Positions 37,801 to 49,718 of a DNA stretch of 64,000 nucleotides are shown here, piece by piece (positions within the stretch are counted from its first letter, which is position 1; each line of letters opens with the position of its first letter). The notes below the pieces were generated by a model. It was not told the DNA's origin, did not search any database, and was given only the letters and a program-made list of their open reading frames with translations. The stretch is from Globodera rostochiensis. Taxonomy: Eukaryota; Nematoda; Chromadorea; Rhabditida; Heteroderidae. A program made the position numbers and the translations under genes. The stretch is taken from contig JAEVLN010000015.1 of NCBI GenBank assembly GCA_018350325.1, positions 1,508,008 through 1,572,007 on the forward strand. The letters are read 5' to 3'.

Positions 37801-37869
37801 CTGTTCGTTTTGTTTGTCTCGCTGATGTAAACGCTGTAAAATTAGCGCCCGACACTCAGCAAAATCCAT
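34814..37869 (-). CDS. atg-16: Autophagy protein 16 (ATG16L)
   Basis: ATG16 binds the ATG12-ATG5 conjugate and directs lipidation of ATG8/LC3 on the growing autophagosome membrane. The N-terminal ATG5-binding helix is in exon 1 (37869-37779): ALILQRLHQRDKQNEQFERF. It is followed by EQLADQLLHSVAKSN (37578-37488). A long coiled coil comes next, with SSTELEAVRVELAGLYKTKA, ALKQDLERVTGEIRQIKEDR and ERAELILRLKELKEKEISL (about 37440-36840). The C-terminal WD40 propeller covers about 36430-34814, with recognisable pieces HFDKSIRFWDVRSGDQ, SRFFNSGRSVVSGSNDRTIK-like sequence at 35780-35850, FGRAVISPSDTFVASGSADG, VWNLLTTRLEKVLHKGGHE and LSLSWHPGGHSLLSGDKRRG. The stop follows CLWR, as in other ATG16L proteins. 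I did not resolve every WD40 exon join. Confidence 0.88.
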
Positions 37870-38427
37870 CGGCACTTTTACGCGTTGGACCGGAAGTCGA
37901 AATAAATCCAAATTTATCGGAATGAAAACAAATGAATAATTCTTTTAAGCAGCAATTTCTCAACTCGGCGCGAACGGTTCGGCACAAGGGTCTGGAAATG
38001 TCAATTTGCATAGAAACCTAAAGGACATTTGACTTTTTGAAAATAAAAACTATTTGATAGGTAATAAGAATGGCAAATGGAAGCATTGTTTTTGCAGAAA
38101 TTTAACGTCCCCGACACATTGGACAGAGCGGGATCGGGAATTATAGGAAACTCGGGAATCGGGAGTAAAAAAGACTGGGATTGGGAAAAATTGACCAAAT
38201 CCTCTGGTCAAAAAAATTGGGACAAATTGTCTACAAAAAACAAAAGATTTATAAATTTTGAAAAAACGGGGATCATTTGAATTTCAGTCCCAAAAAGGTC
38301 CTCAATTTTAAGAATTATAGTAAATATCAATTCATTTCCTGCACCCTTTCCAATTGGAATGAAACAAAGCAAATTCATTGTTTTACAAATGAAAGTGTCC
38401 AATTGATGCGTTGTCTGGGGCTAAAGG
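37870..38427. other. Spacer between the small membrane protein gene and atg-16
   Basis: 558 bases, AT-rich. Positions about 38115-38185 hold repeated CGGGA/TGGGA motifs like those at 1308-1430. No exon was recognised. Confidence 0.4.
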
Positions 38428-38893
38428 TCATCCCTGACTCCTCGTGAACTGCTCGGCCGCCTTTCCTTCCCGCCGCTGTCCGACTGCCACTTCCTCATCC
38501 GCACTGGACACTTCTTCCTCTTGCCCACTCATTTCGTCCCCTCCGAGCAGAAGCTGTCCCTTCTCCAATTCCACCAGAGCTTTTCGTGCCCTCATTCTGA
38601 CGGGCTGAAGTTGGGGGAGTCGAGGGGAGTGGGCGGGGGGGGGGGATGTTCGGTTCGATGCTAACATCCAAAAACAGCTTAAATGGGCTTCAGAATGCAT
38701 TTAACCCAGCATTTGACAGTTGCACCCATTTAAGCATTTCCTTTTTAGCCGTGCCGTTGTTTTTTATTACCTGTTTTGGGAAAATGTACCAAATCCAAAG
38801 TCCGGTGAAAATGCCGAGCAAGTGCAGCACAACGGACATGACCAATTGCCAGGGTTCGCCCGCCGCCAACCAATTCATAAAGCGAAAGAACAT
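38428..38893 (-). CDS. Small single-pass membrane protein, 99 residues
   Basis: Two exons, 38893-38771 and 38604-38428, join in phase 0 across a GT/AG intron. The N-terminal exon has one hydrophobic helix, LVMSVVLHLLGIFTGLWIWYIF, preceded by a short basic/aromatic start (FFRFMNWL). The second exon is a hydrophilic tail that starts basic (RMRARKALVELEKG) and becomes acidic (EEEVSSADEE). The layout, one membrane span then an acidic Ser/Glu tail, is loosely like small integral membrane proteins such as SMIM13, but I cannot claim homology. A splice-acceptor-like TTTAG lies just before the start codon. It is 558 bases upstream of atg-16 on the same strand. Confidence 0.6.
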
Positions 38894-39298
38894 TTTTCTA
38901 AACTTTTGGATGGACAAATTGAAGGGATCGGGCGAATTGATCAATATAATACTTTGGGCGGACGTCGGAAGAATTGGGGCATTCGCCCACCGCCACTCGC
39001 AACTCTCACAAATCAGTCAAAAGCCCTTGCCACCGTATCCCTCACAGTGAATGGAATACGGTAGAGTCTTTTGACTACCGTACCGAAAAGCTCGCCGCTT
39101 TCGACCACTTCCAAATATTACGCAATTTGTCCAACAAATTTGTGCAATAAAACAATAAAATTTGTTATGTGCACAGAAATGCAAATCATTAAAAAAAAGA
39201 AAGTGCAAAAACAAAAATCGAATATCGAAATTAAGCATCGCCGACGGCACTTTCCATCCGTTTTGGGCGCTAACAAAGTGCCGTTTTGCGCGATGCAT

Positions 39299-42200
39299 TT
39301 ACGCCAAAAGGGCCATCGCTGGCGGTCGTTCCCCACGCCCCGCGGCGCCGTCCCGGCGGACGCGACGTTGGACGAATTCGTCTTGGCGATGTTCGGACTT
39401 TCTGCAGTTGAACAAAGGATTTTAGAGGGGAGACCAATTCACCCAAAAACGGAAAACCTTTCACTCCCCGCAACTTTCTGCCTTTGCATATTATCGGTTG
39501 AGTAAAAAATCGCGTGAGGGCGACTCGGGTCCTCCATGTACGGCCTCCGAAGCGGATTGATACGCAGCGGGGAGAAGCCTTCGCCTGAGGGGATGTTTAT
39601 TCATTACTAATTGATCTAATGCTTATCGGAGGTCCCCCCCCCCCGGTTCATCGTCACCTTGAGGGTGTCCCTCCTGCCACGAGGGCACCTCCTTCCCAAC
39701 CGTCGGCTTTGTCCGCCCCCCGTCCGCCGGCAATTGCCTTTCCCCCTGAGGCTCTGAATCGTCCAAATAATCTTCGGCCGATTTGAGCAGCCTAAACCAA
39801 TCAAAAAGTTGAACAACAAATTATAAGTATGATTATTCCCTAAGCTTTGACCTCTCCAATTTGTGGAATTCAGCACTCAGATCACGCCCGGCTTCGTTGT
39901 CGTCGCTAATACCCGCTGCTTGAAGCAGTGCAGCGGCGTTGGCGATCCGCAACGGGCTGTTCTCGCCGTTCAGCAAGGCTGGTCCGGCGTTGAGGCGGTC
40001 GCGCCCCGTTGTTCGGATTACGTGTTGCGGTGGTGGTGGTGCACCGCCGGTGGCAGGACGTCGGACGGACTGTGGCCATTAGAATTCATTGGTTAGCGTT
40101 TAGTCATGATTTTCCACTTATTGATTAATTTATTGATTACACTTGTCTGCTGTTGCTGTTTGCCTTGGCCGTTGAACGGCATCGGCGAGTTCTGGCCTGG
40201 CCTTGGAATTCGTCCTGTTATAAATTGGGGGTTGAGTGTTGGAGGACGGCACGGGTTGGAGTTGTTTGCCCCCCCCCCTCCCCTTACTTCTTTGCTGACA
40301 CGTCACACACGCAATCCGGATATGGTCTTGGCCGAGTCTGACGTTATTCCTAAAAGCCGCACTGTTACATGGAAAGCATTCGCCGCCGGCGATGCGTTTG
40401 ACCTGTACAAAGGATTAGGCCATTGTGGACAAGCCGGGTGGAGACGGAACGCAGTCGACGGGCTGCAAGGAAAGCACAAATCATTCAATCGCTTTTAAGC
40501 CTCCAAAGTTCTCAGAAAATACGATAGAGGAAAGTCTCCGATCGGAGATCAGTCAATTGAACTAATTCAAATTGCAACAAAACTGACTTAAACTGGCAAT
40601 GCCGGCTGATCGGGTCCAGGATGGCCACCTTTAAATCAAATGCTTCATTTAGTGCCGAATTCCAACTGAACGAACGTCGCAATTGAACTCGTGGCACGTC
40701 CGCGCGCATTGATCAATCGAAACGACCAAAGCAAAATGCGTGTAAACGCGCTGCAAGTCCAATTCGGTGACCGTTTGCGGTGTGTAAAAGATGGCCTGAT
40801 GGCACACTGAAAGTGTAAGTCGTGAAAATAGCGACAAAAACTCAATTTTTGCCCACTTCCATTCCGAAGTTGGGCGCCTCCGGCGTTGGGCGTCAAAGGC
40901 CGCTGCTAAATGGCGGCAAAATGTTAAAAGTTCAAACGGACAAAAGTTGAAGAATGCCGAATTCTACCTGCTGATTTGGCGTCGGTGGTCGGGCGGCATT
41001 TGGAGTTGGGGGAGGACGCGGCGGTTGGAGTGGGGGCTTAACCAATCCAAAATGTTTTAGACATTTAAATACCCCCAATTTAGGCTAATGCCTTTGGAAT
41101 TGCCCTTTTCGGACCTGGGAATTGGGCGGCCGGAAGGGCTGTTGAGGGAGGGGCGGCTGGGGCAAAGGCCGAGAAGCTTGGGGCTGATTGAGCACCGAGG
41201 CAGGCGGTGCCTTTGGGCGTTGTGGGGAAACAGGCGATGCCGGAGGGGGGCCAAAGGGTTGTGCCGGTCGAACAAAGGGAATCGGCGGGGGAGCAGTGAC
41301 GGCTCCCGGCCGGGCGGTCGTCGTCCTGAAATTTATGGGATAGAAATCGATCGCCCGATTGGCTGATAGCGACCGGATAGTGATCGGTTGTCGAGACTGA
41401 AGCTCGGGAGACACCAAAGGTCGGTTGGTGCCGCCTTTGCCCTTTGGCGGCCCTGTCTTTGTCTCTTCGCGCGTCTCGTTCCGATAAATTTCCGGGATGA
41501 ACAGCGGCTGCTCTTCAATTTCCAAAATGATCCAATCCATAAATGTGCGTGTCCCCCCCCCCTATGCCCCCCACAAAATCATTCAATCCATAAATGTCCG
41601 TGCCCCCCCACAAAATGATCCAATCCATAAATGTGCGTGTCCCCCCCCCCGTTTGAATCAGCCCCCGGATGCCCCCCCCACAAAATCATTCAATCCATAA
41701 ATGTCCGTGCCCCCCCCACAAAATGATCCAATCCATAAATGTGCGTGTCCCCCCCCCCGTTTGAATCAGTCCCCGGATGCCCCCCCCACAAAATCATTCA
41801 ATCCATAAATGTCCGTGCCCCCCCCACAAAATGATCCAATCCATAAATGTGCGTGTCCCCCCCCCCCGTTTGAATCAGTCCCCGGATGCCCCCCCACAAA
41901 ATCATTCAATCCATAAATGTACGTGTCCCCCCCCCCCCCTATGCCCCCCACAAAATCATTCAATCCATAAATGTCCGTGCCCCCCCACAAAATGATCCAA
42001 TCCATAAATGTGCGTGTCCCCCCCCCCGTTTGAATCAGCCCCCGGATGCCCCCCCCACAAAATCATTCAATCCATAAATGTCCGTGCCCCCCCCACAAAA
42101 TGATCCAATCCATAAATGTGCGTGTCCCCCCCCCCCCCGTTTGAATCAGTCCCCGGATGCCCCCCCACAAAATCATTCAATCCATAAATGTACGTGTCCA

Positions 42201-43089
42201 CCCGGATGTCCCAACTGACCGAGTTGCGGGTCCACCAGTCGGCTGTCATCGTACGCGTCAAAGTCACCACCCGTCGCAACACTATTAGTGTCCTCTAAAG
42301 ATAATAATGCGACTGATTGATCACTTCCCGTCGTGCGCAACCAACCAAAGTCCGCCGGCACGCGTCGCGGTGTCTCGTCAAAAACGGCCTTTTGCACGCC
42401 GTCGCGGTAGTGAATCTCTGAAGTTTATCGAATGACAGGGCCCAAACACTGCCGAACAAAATGATACGGTAATTGTTGACCAATTACCGTATAATTAATA
42501 TGTAATTGATTGTGTCCCCCCTAATTAATATGTAATTGATTGTGTCCCCCCTAATTAATATGTAATTGATTGTGTCCCTCACCCCCCCCTAATTAATATG
42601 CAATTGAATGTCCCCCACTGACTGAAGAACGGTTTCCGCTCGCCGTTCACTTCGACCGCATTCTCCGCCTGCGTTTGCTGCTGCCCGCGGAGAAGCGGTG
42701 CCGCGAGAGCGCGCCCTCCGGCACTGCCCAAAGCGCTTTCGTTGCCAATTGCACTTAAAACTTCAAATGTTTGCTATCGCAGATTTGGGAATGAGAAAAT
42801 GTTCCGTGAGATTGTTAATTAGATAGTTGAAAAGAGGTTTAACATTCTTTTGGTACCCCTCGAAGTTGTGCTGGTTCTGCTGCTGCTGCTGCTGTTGCTC
42901 GAGATTCTGTTCTGACAGCGGTCGAGCCTGTTGAAGGCCTTCTGGCGGTTGGGCAAGCGCAGAAGCTGTGTTTGGTGCTGCTACTGGTTGAACTTGTTCC
43001 GTCACTTCTTCCACTGCGACCATTTCGGTAAAGCAGCCAATTATTGACACAATCAAAAGCCATTTGAATGTTGTGAATGGAAGAATCAT
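39299..43089 (-). CDS. Secreted PAN-domain, proline/glutamine-rich protein
   Basis: Fourteen exons keep frame throughout: 43089-42857, 42753-42623, 42417-42220, 41512-41115, 41036-40968, 40905-40857, 40806-40676, 40628-40588, 40462-40311, 40214-40141, 40069-39852, 39791-39658, 39584-39443 and 39401-39299, about 690 residues. It starts with a signal peptide (FKWLLIVSIIGCFTEMVAVEE). A Gln run follows, then RDGVQKAVFDETPRRVPADF and a long Pro-rich stretch (PPIPFVRPAQPFGPPPASP). A single PAN/apple domain lies at about residues 360-440: CHQAIFYTPQTVTELDLQRV, SIDQCARTCHEFNCDVAILD and SRHCQFN. The tail is hydrophilic and low in complexity. No membrane anchor is seen. It is probably extracellular, perhaps in cuticle or matrix. 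Retention of the last intron would instead stop the frame at 39439. Two introns are built of minisatellites. Confidence 0.78.
41519..42200. repeat. Intronic minisatellite array in the PAN gene
   Basis: The 707-base intron 42219-41513 of the PAN gene consists almost entirely of about six higher-order units of roughly 110 bases. Each has the submotif CAATCCATAAATGT (also with TCATT or TGATC before it), separated by C runs of 7-13 bases, and GTTTGAATCAG(C/T)CCCCGGATG. The submotif is also present right beside the two splice sites, so the array seems to have grown from the intron ends. This is a tandem array; it has no CRISPR-like unique spacers. Confidence 0.9.
42492..42617. repeat. 30-bp tandem repeat in the PAN gene
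   Basis: Three exact 30-base units (TAATTAATATGTAATTGATT then GTGTCCCCCC) start at 42492, 42522 and 42552. A fourth, diverged unit starts at 42590. The array lies in intron 2 of the PAN gene (42622-42418). Confidence 0.85.
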
Positions 43090-46000
43090 TTTCTAAACTA
43101 ACATTTAAGTGTACATCTCCAAACTTTGCTTTGGTGCATTTATGGGGCGTTGTGAAGCAGTGAAAGTTTCTCTCCCAATGAATGGAAAGGGCGGGGTGGG
43201 GGGGGGGGCGTTAATGAACTCCGCGAACTCCAGTTTGTGTGGCAGGGGCGCGGCGTTAGTGGAAGAAGCTTCGACCGATCTTATCGGCTTCCTGAACGTA
43301 AGCAAAAAGGGAGCGCGTTGGTTGCTGTGCCCAAAATGCCCAAATCCGGTCGCGAGAAAGGCAAATGCATTTTGGGCTTGGGCTTTTTCAAAGTCAAATT
43401 TCTGCTTAACTCAACTCAAATCCGGCTTTACCCATTTTTGTGTGGGAGAAGTGAAATTCTGCGCCAATTTGGGGCCCAAAAGCCAAAAGGTTGGCGAAGA
43501 ATTGGCGGGGGGGGGGGAATAATTGCAGCGCAAATCGCTGAATTGAATCATTTCTTTCTCCGACGGCTGACAAAATAAGGACAAAGCGTCAATTTTCTGC
43601 TGATGGACCCCCAAATTCCCCCAATTCGAAGGCAATCTTCGAAAAAAATAATCGCAAAATTGGATTAGTGGACGATTAGGCGCTCCTTTGCTTTTCTCGG
43701 CTTCGTTCGACTATTTTTTTGCCCTTTGTCGAATGGGAAAGAAGTCGTGCCGCCGATTCCCCCCCCCCACCAGGGCGACCCAAAGGGTGGGTGATCAGCT
43801 CCCTCTGATCGGCTTCCTCTCCTCCCTCTGATCAGCTTCCTCTCCTCCCTCTGATCAGCTTCCTCTCCTCCCTCTGATCAGCTTCCTCTCCTCCCTCTGA
43901 TCAGCTTCCTCTCCTCCCTCTGATCAGCTTCCTCTCCTCCCTCTGATCAGCTTCCTCTCCTCCCTCTGATCAGCTTCCTCTCCTCCCTCTGATCAGCTTC
44001 CTCTCCTCCCTCTGATCAGCTTCCTCTCCTCCTTCTGATCAGTTCTTCTCCTCTTCCGATCAGTTCTCTCATCCACCCGAATTCCTCCCAACATCCGCCC
44101 CCCGCTTTTGCATCGGCAATTTTCCGCCGAATGCCCCCACCAATTTTGGTGAAACGACGGGCAAACCCTCCGATAGCACCCCGGGGCTATATATTGAAAC
44201 ATCCATGAAATATGAGCGAATAATCGGATGCTTTTCCATTAAATGTGAAATTAATTAAGGGCCTTTTTGTATATTTTATTCGTGCAAATGAATAGACTAA
44301 AGCCAGGGAGAGGGAAAGCGATTTTGGCCACACATAAAATGATTTTGCCCGCAAGGGGCGGGCGGAACCATTGGATAATTAACAGCGGATAAATTGTGAA
44401 CGCCTCGGGGCAGGACATTTTTTTCAGATGCATTCGACGAACGAATAGAGCGATTTTTGGAGAGAGCAAAATGAGACGGGGGGGGGACGGGGGGGACGGG
44501 GGGGGGACGGGGGGGGGGGAGGTGTTCACGCTGAGCTTTGAGGGGGGGGGGGGGGGGAGTCTGGAATTGCGAGCACATCGCCTCACCCGCCGATGGAAAA
44601 TCCCCGAAAAAATGTTTACTAGTGAGGGTGGCAAACCGATTGATTGATTGATGGAGGTGGGGGGGGGAAATACGATAAAGGGTAAAATTTGATCGGAAAG
44701 CCCTCCAATGTCCAATCTTTTTTACCAAAACACCGGCTCAGTCAGAGTGACTTTTGCGACTTTGTGTTAATCGATGTGCTGCTGCTGCTGCTTATTGGGC
44801 ATAAAATATTGTCCGATCAGTTGCGCATCGTCGCTCTGATCACTGATCCGACCAAATGACGTGGTGGTGAAGGGATGGGCAACGGGAAGCTTCCCTCCCC
44901 CCTCCCCCCTAATAACTCTTGCACATTTTTCCATCACATCCGATCCGCCCCCTCCCCCCCTCCCCCCCCCAGCCCCAAATCCCCTCAAAACCGGGCTTCA
45001 TCCACCACATCCTTCGCCTTGCTTGCCCTTCACTTCCACAGGGGAAGAATATGCGTGACAGAAATTTTTGGATGGATTATCATTCGCTTTCATTAACCAA
45101 CGCCCGAGGGCGGCAAAGGACGACCGGTTCGGTCCAAGTCGCCAACTGACCAACCAGTTCAGTTTTGACTGAATTGGAATTGTCTGTCGAGTCGAGCCGG
45201 GGGTCGGAGTGAATGTCTCCCATTTGGTCACCCCCGAGGGTATTTCCCGACTTTGATTAACAACCACAGAGTAAGAGATAGATAAAAATGGTAGCCCCCC
45301 GGGGGGGGGCGATCGAACCTTCCGGCAACAAACAGTTTCAAGCCTTGGAAAAAATTTTATAGAAACTGCTTTTCACATTATTTGATCACCACGACACTCC
45401 GAGATTAATTTGGCCCTGATTAGACTGATCAAACAAAGTGAGGGAGCCGGATGATCGACGGACGGACGAAAAGCTAACGAAGACGATGACTTTATGGCGC
45501 TGATTCATCCGCCCACCTCCGTCCAGCCGCCTCCCCTCCAATGTTCGCCTGTTTTCTTACAACAAAAGTCCGTCCGTTTCTTCCCATTCATTCATTTTCA
45601 TTCAATTCCCCCCCCCCCCCGCCATTCAATTTTCTTCTGTTTTTTTGTGGCAGAATGGGAAACATTTGCATTTTCCCAATTTATAAAAATTGTTGCCGGA
45701 CTAATTAAGAATGTTTACATAAAATTTCGTTGAGTTTTCGCATTTTTCCGAATTAATTTCAATTTGAGCACTTTGGCGCCGTCAAATTATACAATTAAAT
45801 AATTAGTGGGAGGCTGTGAAGGCAATTTGAGTCGGTCGGTGGTCGGTCCTCCACATTCATTCACTTCACTCACAATGGCCCCCCCCCCTTATCGACGGCC
45901 CCGGGGGGGAGGGAGTGACCGACCTTCGCCCCCCCCTTTCCGTCGCACTCACTCATCGGCGTCGTCGGCGTCGCCATGTTCATCGATCAAACGCATAAAT

Positions 46001-46309
46001 CCCTTCACATTCCATGCAAATCAAACACAAGATATGTGAAGTTCGTGCGCTTAAACTTTAATATTCAACATTATAATGCTAACCACAGACACAGTGTTTA
46101 ATCGCGATTCGAACCGTTTTGTGTCAAAAGATGGGACGTCAATTTGACGATGCGATGGCCATTCGGATCCCCCCCCCCTTACCTTATACATCCGGCTCCG
46201 ATGATAGGCAATTACCCGGATTAATTGGCTTTGATTGCCCCCCCCCGGCGACAATAAAATTAAAACCTTCATATTAAACAAATTATTCTTTTTCCGGGGT
46301 TTGCCAAAA
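43090..46309. other. Large divergent intergenic region
   Basis: 3.2 kb between the PAN gene (-) and SDR42E (+), containing no exon that I can support. It holds a 23-bp minisatellite (listed separately), G-rich patches at about 44478-44555 with four or more runs of seven or more G, and C-rich patches at about 44945-44970, 45608-45620, 45882-45890 and 46170-46180. Frames such as 43105-43305 (-) and 43109-43522 (+) lack splice support and resemblance. Confidence 0.4.
43795..44070. repeat. 23-bp minisatellite with TGATCA in each unit
   Basis: About eleven copies of a 23-base unit (GATCAGCTTCCTCTCCTCCC plus TCT) start at 43807 and recur every 23 bases to 44037, then degrade to about 44070. The first copy has GATCGG. 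All full copies carry the palindrome TGATCA, and the rest is pure pyrimidine on this strand. Confidence 0.92.
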
Positions 46310-48574
46310 ATGGTCAGTTCCGATTCACTGAAGTCCGCAAATGTCCATTTGGACCGCGACGTCCTCCATGACGGCGACGGAGCGGGGAGGCGGCGGATGT
46401 GCATTTTAGGGGGCGGCGGATATTTGGGTGAGTGAGTTTTGATGGGGAAAATCGATCAGTTCGATCACCCAAAACGGTCCCCGGGGGGACAATTGGGCGT
46501 TGGCCGATGATTGTTTGGGTTAGGGCGCCTGCCCGAAATTAGTCTTGGCTGGACCACGAGGAGAAGCAAATGCCGAATGCCACGGCATTTCTTCCAACTT
46601 TGGGTTTAGGCCAATTGCTGGCCCTTTCCCTGCAGCGTGAGGGACATTTTGTCGTGCTCTTTGACCTCCACTTCCCGAGCTTTGGCCACATTTGTGTGGA
46701 CTCGCGAAGTTGCCTCAAAATTACGGTAGGACACTTACCGTACCTTCTTCCTAAAGCACACAAAACAATCGCTTCAAAACAATTCCCCCTCCCCCCCCCC
46801 CAAAAGGGCTCCATAACCGACGCGACTGAATTGCGCAAGGCATTGGCCGGGTGCGACGCGTGCTTTCATTTGGCCGGTTACGGAATGTCAGGCGGTCCAT
46901 CGGTTGGTTTACTTTTGTTTTAATTTTACGGGGGTTTGAGCGACGGACGGTGCCGTCGAAAATGTTTTTTGGGGTCGGTGAAGCCTTTTGAGTCCCCCCC
47001 CCGGGGGGTCTTCCAAACAAACCCGCCGGGCTCTAATAAACAACATCTGAAGCAACTTAACCAAATTGCGGCAATGTTTGCCTACGTTCAGTTGGACCGC
47101 GAAAAATGCTTTTTGGTGAACGTGGAGGGCACTCGGCGTGTGTTGGAGGAGTGCCGACGGGCGGGCATTGGCCGCGTGGTGTTCACCAGCACAGTGAGTT
47201 GGGTCTGGTGAGTTTGGTGGTGCCGTATTTTTGGGACTTGGAAAAGGTATTGGTCATATTTGACGGAAGTGAGCTGGACATGGCGGACGAGGAGGGCACG
47301 CCGTACATCCGGACAGTAAGGGCATAACCGGTGGAATGTTTACGTCCCCCCCTTCCCTCTCAGTTCGGAAGCAATGCTTATGCTGAGTCAAAGTGTGTGG
47401 CCGAGAAAATGGTTTTGATGGCGAACAGCCAATGCTTGGCCACCTGTGCTCTGCGCCTTCGTGGCATTTATGGGCCCGGAGAGGTTTGGCCCGAAGACTT
47501 GGCCCAAATTTTCAATTTTATTTTGGTGATGGACACTTTAGCTGCGAACTGTCAAGCGAACTGCGGTCAGTGATGGCTAAATTCGATGCTTTCAAACGCC
47601 AAAAGTTTGTTGGAGGATCTTTGCATGAGAGGCGTTGTCAAGTGCAGCTTCGGCAAAACGCCGCGGGTGCTCACGCAGTACAGCGGGGCGGACAACACTG
47701 TGCAGGTCGCGCGAGTCATTCCAGAATCCCCCGAGGCGTCAAAGCATTCTCGAGTGTGAATTTGACCCCTCAGGCACTGATGCTTTCCGAGAAAAGTCTT
47801 CGCGAGGGCTCCAACAGTCGGGCGGCGGGCAAAGCCTATCACATAATGGACGGGGGACCGCCGGTAGCGTGGGCAATCCGAAGGAAAAGCTGTTGATCAG
47901 CACCTCCTCCCCCCATGCCAAAGGTGGACTCCTTCCGCTTCTGGTACCCGCTGATCGCCGGCATTGGCTGTCCTCTCCCATCCATTCGCATTTCGTACAA
48001 TTTCGCCTACGCGTTGGGCGTCATGTTCGAGTTGGTCTACAAAATGGTCGGGTGGGAGCCGCTGTTCACGCGACATGAAGTACATTTTGGGAAGTGGCCG
48101 GTGGACTTTTGTTGGCTTCTTGTCCAGGTGGCACTGATGGGCGTGCCGAACACGTACTCCATCGAACGGGCTCGCCATGATTTGGCCTACTCGCCAACTC
48201 CGGCGTCTGATCAGTTGGCACGGACCATCGAATTTCTGAGGCTGCAATTGGACGCCGACAGGGAAACGGCGTCCTCCTCCGGCAGTTACAGTGCCAAAAA
48301 CGGCGGCAGCGGTGGCCAATGGCTGCGCGATCGGAAATGGCTTTTTTTGGCGTATTTTGTCGACGAGGCCGAAAAAGGCACAAACATTTATTTACATAAA
48401 AGTGAAAGACTCGAAAAAGCTTTCATCAAATGCCATGGCATTTGCCAAATTTGGTCAAATTTAGCACTGTTCCCTTCCAAATGGTCGCTGGTGCTGACCG
48501 CGCTGCTCGGCATTTTCATTGCCATGGCCTTTTTAATCAGTGCGCTGCCCGCGAATCGCCCGGACGCATTTTGA
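46310..48574 (+). CDS. SDR42E-type short-chain dehydrogenase/reductase
   Basis: This extended SDR is related to 3-beta-hydroxysteroid dehydrogenases and NAD(P)-dependent sterol reductases; its substrate is unknown. Exons 46310-46427, 46610-46725, 46807-46902, 47092-47193 and 47247-47315 join in frame. The Rossmann loop is CILGGGGYLGGQLLALSL. Further landmarks are FHLAGYGMSG, VNVEGTRRVLEECRRAGIGR, VVFTST, the active-site AYAESKCVAEK (the YxxxK pair, with the Ser in FTST), LRLRGIYGPGE, GKTPRVLTQYSGADNTVQ, AYHIMDGGPP, PNTYSIERARHDLAY and a C-terminal membrane helix LVLTALLGIFIAMAFLISAL. The part around 47490-47620 is not resolved: one small exon or a different splice is needed. The start at 46310 adds 30 residues before the Rossmann strand; the internal Met of RRRMCILGG is an alternative. 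Confidence 0.87.
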
Positions 48575-49718
48575 TCGGAATTGGAATTTGTCGTTGATCA
48601 CTCACTAACAGTTCAAACATTCTTTTTCTGGCAAAGTCAGATGAGCCCAAAAGATCTCTCCTCCATCTTTTTAATTGACCAACGCCGTTTTGTGTGTGTT
48701 TTGTGCCGCCCATCCACAATGCATAATATGTAAATGGCTTTGTGCCGTCGTTGATGACTGAACTGCTTCAACTTGTGTAAGGGTTTCCTTTTGCAAAGTT
48801 CGTCAACACGAAACACAGTGACAGAAACTAAGCAAACTCTTTTCAATGGTTTTTTGCAACTTGAAATTACATGACGCTCTAAATGCCTTTTTGGCCAATG
48901 AATGGCTTTTTCGATTTAATTGAATATTAAGCATCAATAAGCAGTTAATTATGAAACGCTGGAAATTTAACAAATCTTTTTTTAGCATAAATTTGGAGAG
49001 TTGGGAGGTCAAAAGTGTTCTTATGGGCCCATCGATCAGTTTTTATTCAATCAGAGCACATCATTAGTGTAATTGACGCAAAGTTCTTTCGGCAACGCCC
49101 CCATGCCACTAATTACCTGACTTTATTTTACTCGATGGTCTGTCCCTCCCCCTTACCTTTGAGGTCCTTTGGTAACATCTAAAATAATGGAGTTTTTTTA
49201 AATGACAAACAAACCAAAAAAAAATTTCGTTGTTGAATATGACTCTGATCACTATTATTGATTGATCAGTCTCTTCAAAGGGATCCGGTGACCGACCGCC
49301 TAAAGACGACGGAAGGTGAAGCGGGCGGCTGGCAGAATGCGGACAGATCACCGGGTGGCAGAAGGCGGAGGGATCCCCCCGGGGGGGGGGCTAACGGCGG
49401 CAGCCTTTCTTATAGCCTAAGCACAAAACAAAAGGCTTTTCCTCGACTCTGTTTTTGCGAAAAAGGTGAGAAAGCAGACCATCTTCCACCGCTTTTTGCA
49501 TTTCTTCGGTTTTTGGACCTCAAAAATTCGTTATAAAATTAGGGGCCTCCCTCTAAATATGAACGGAATCGTTTAATGTTCGATTTTACCGGCACATTGT
49601 CGGCGTGCCATTGGCCAAAACGTCTCGTATTTAACCGCGAGAAAATATTATTCAGCAATTTGTTCAACCAAAAAAAGTGTCCCCTCTCCCCAAACATTTG
49701 CACTTTCGTCACGACAAA
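48575..49718. other. Intergenic region
   Basis: 1.1 kb without a supported exon. AT-rich for the first 600 bases, then a G/C patch (49373-49390, C run then G run). A long minus-strand frame at 49539-50186 overlaps the exons of the next gene and is treated as its shadow. Confidence 0.4.

Noticed and set aside
39118..39298. Alternative C-terminus of the large PAN protein with a hydrophobic segment.
   Set aside because: The phase of the last intron selects a different frame that stops at 39299, so the hydrophobic frame would not be read.
41519..42200. Possible CRISPR-like array.
   Set aside because: Units are head-to-tail copies with no unique spacers, lie inside a eukaryotic intron, and there are no cas genes.
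43105..43640. Overlapping short frames on both strands upstream of the PAN gene.
   Set aside because: No start-to-stop gene model with splice sites, and no similarity; likely promoter DNA.
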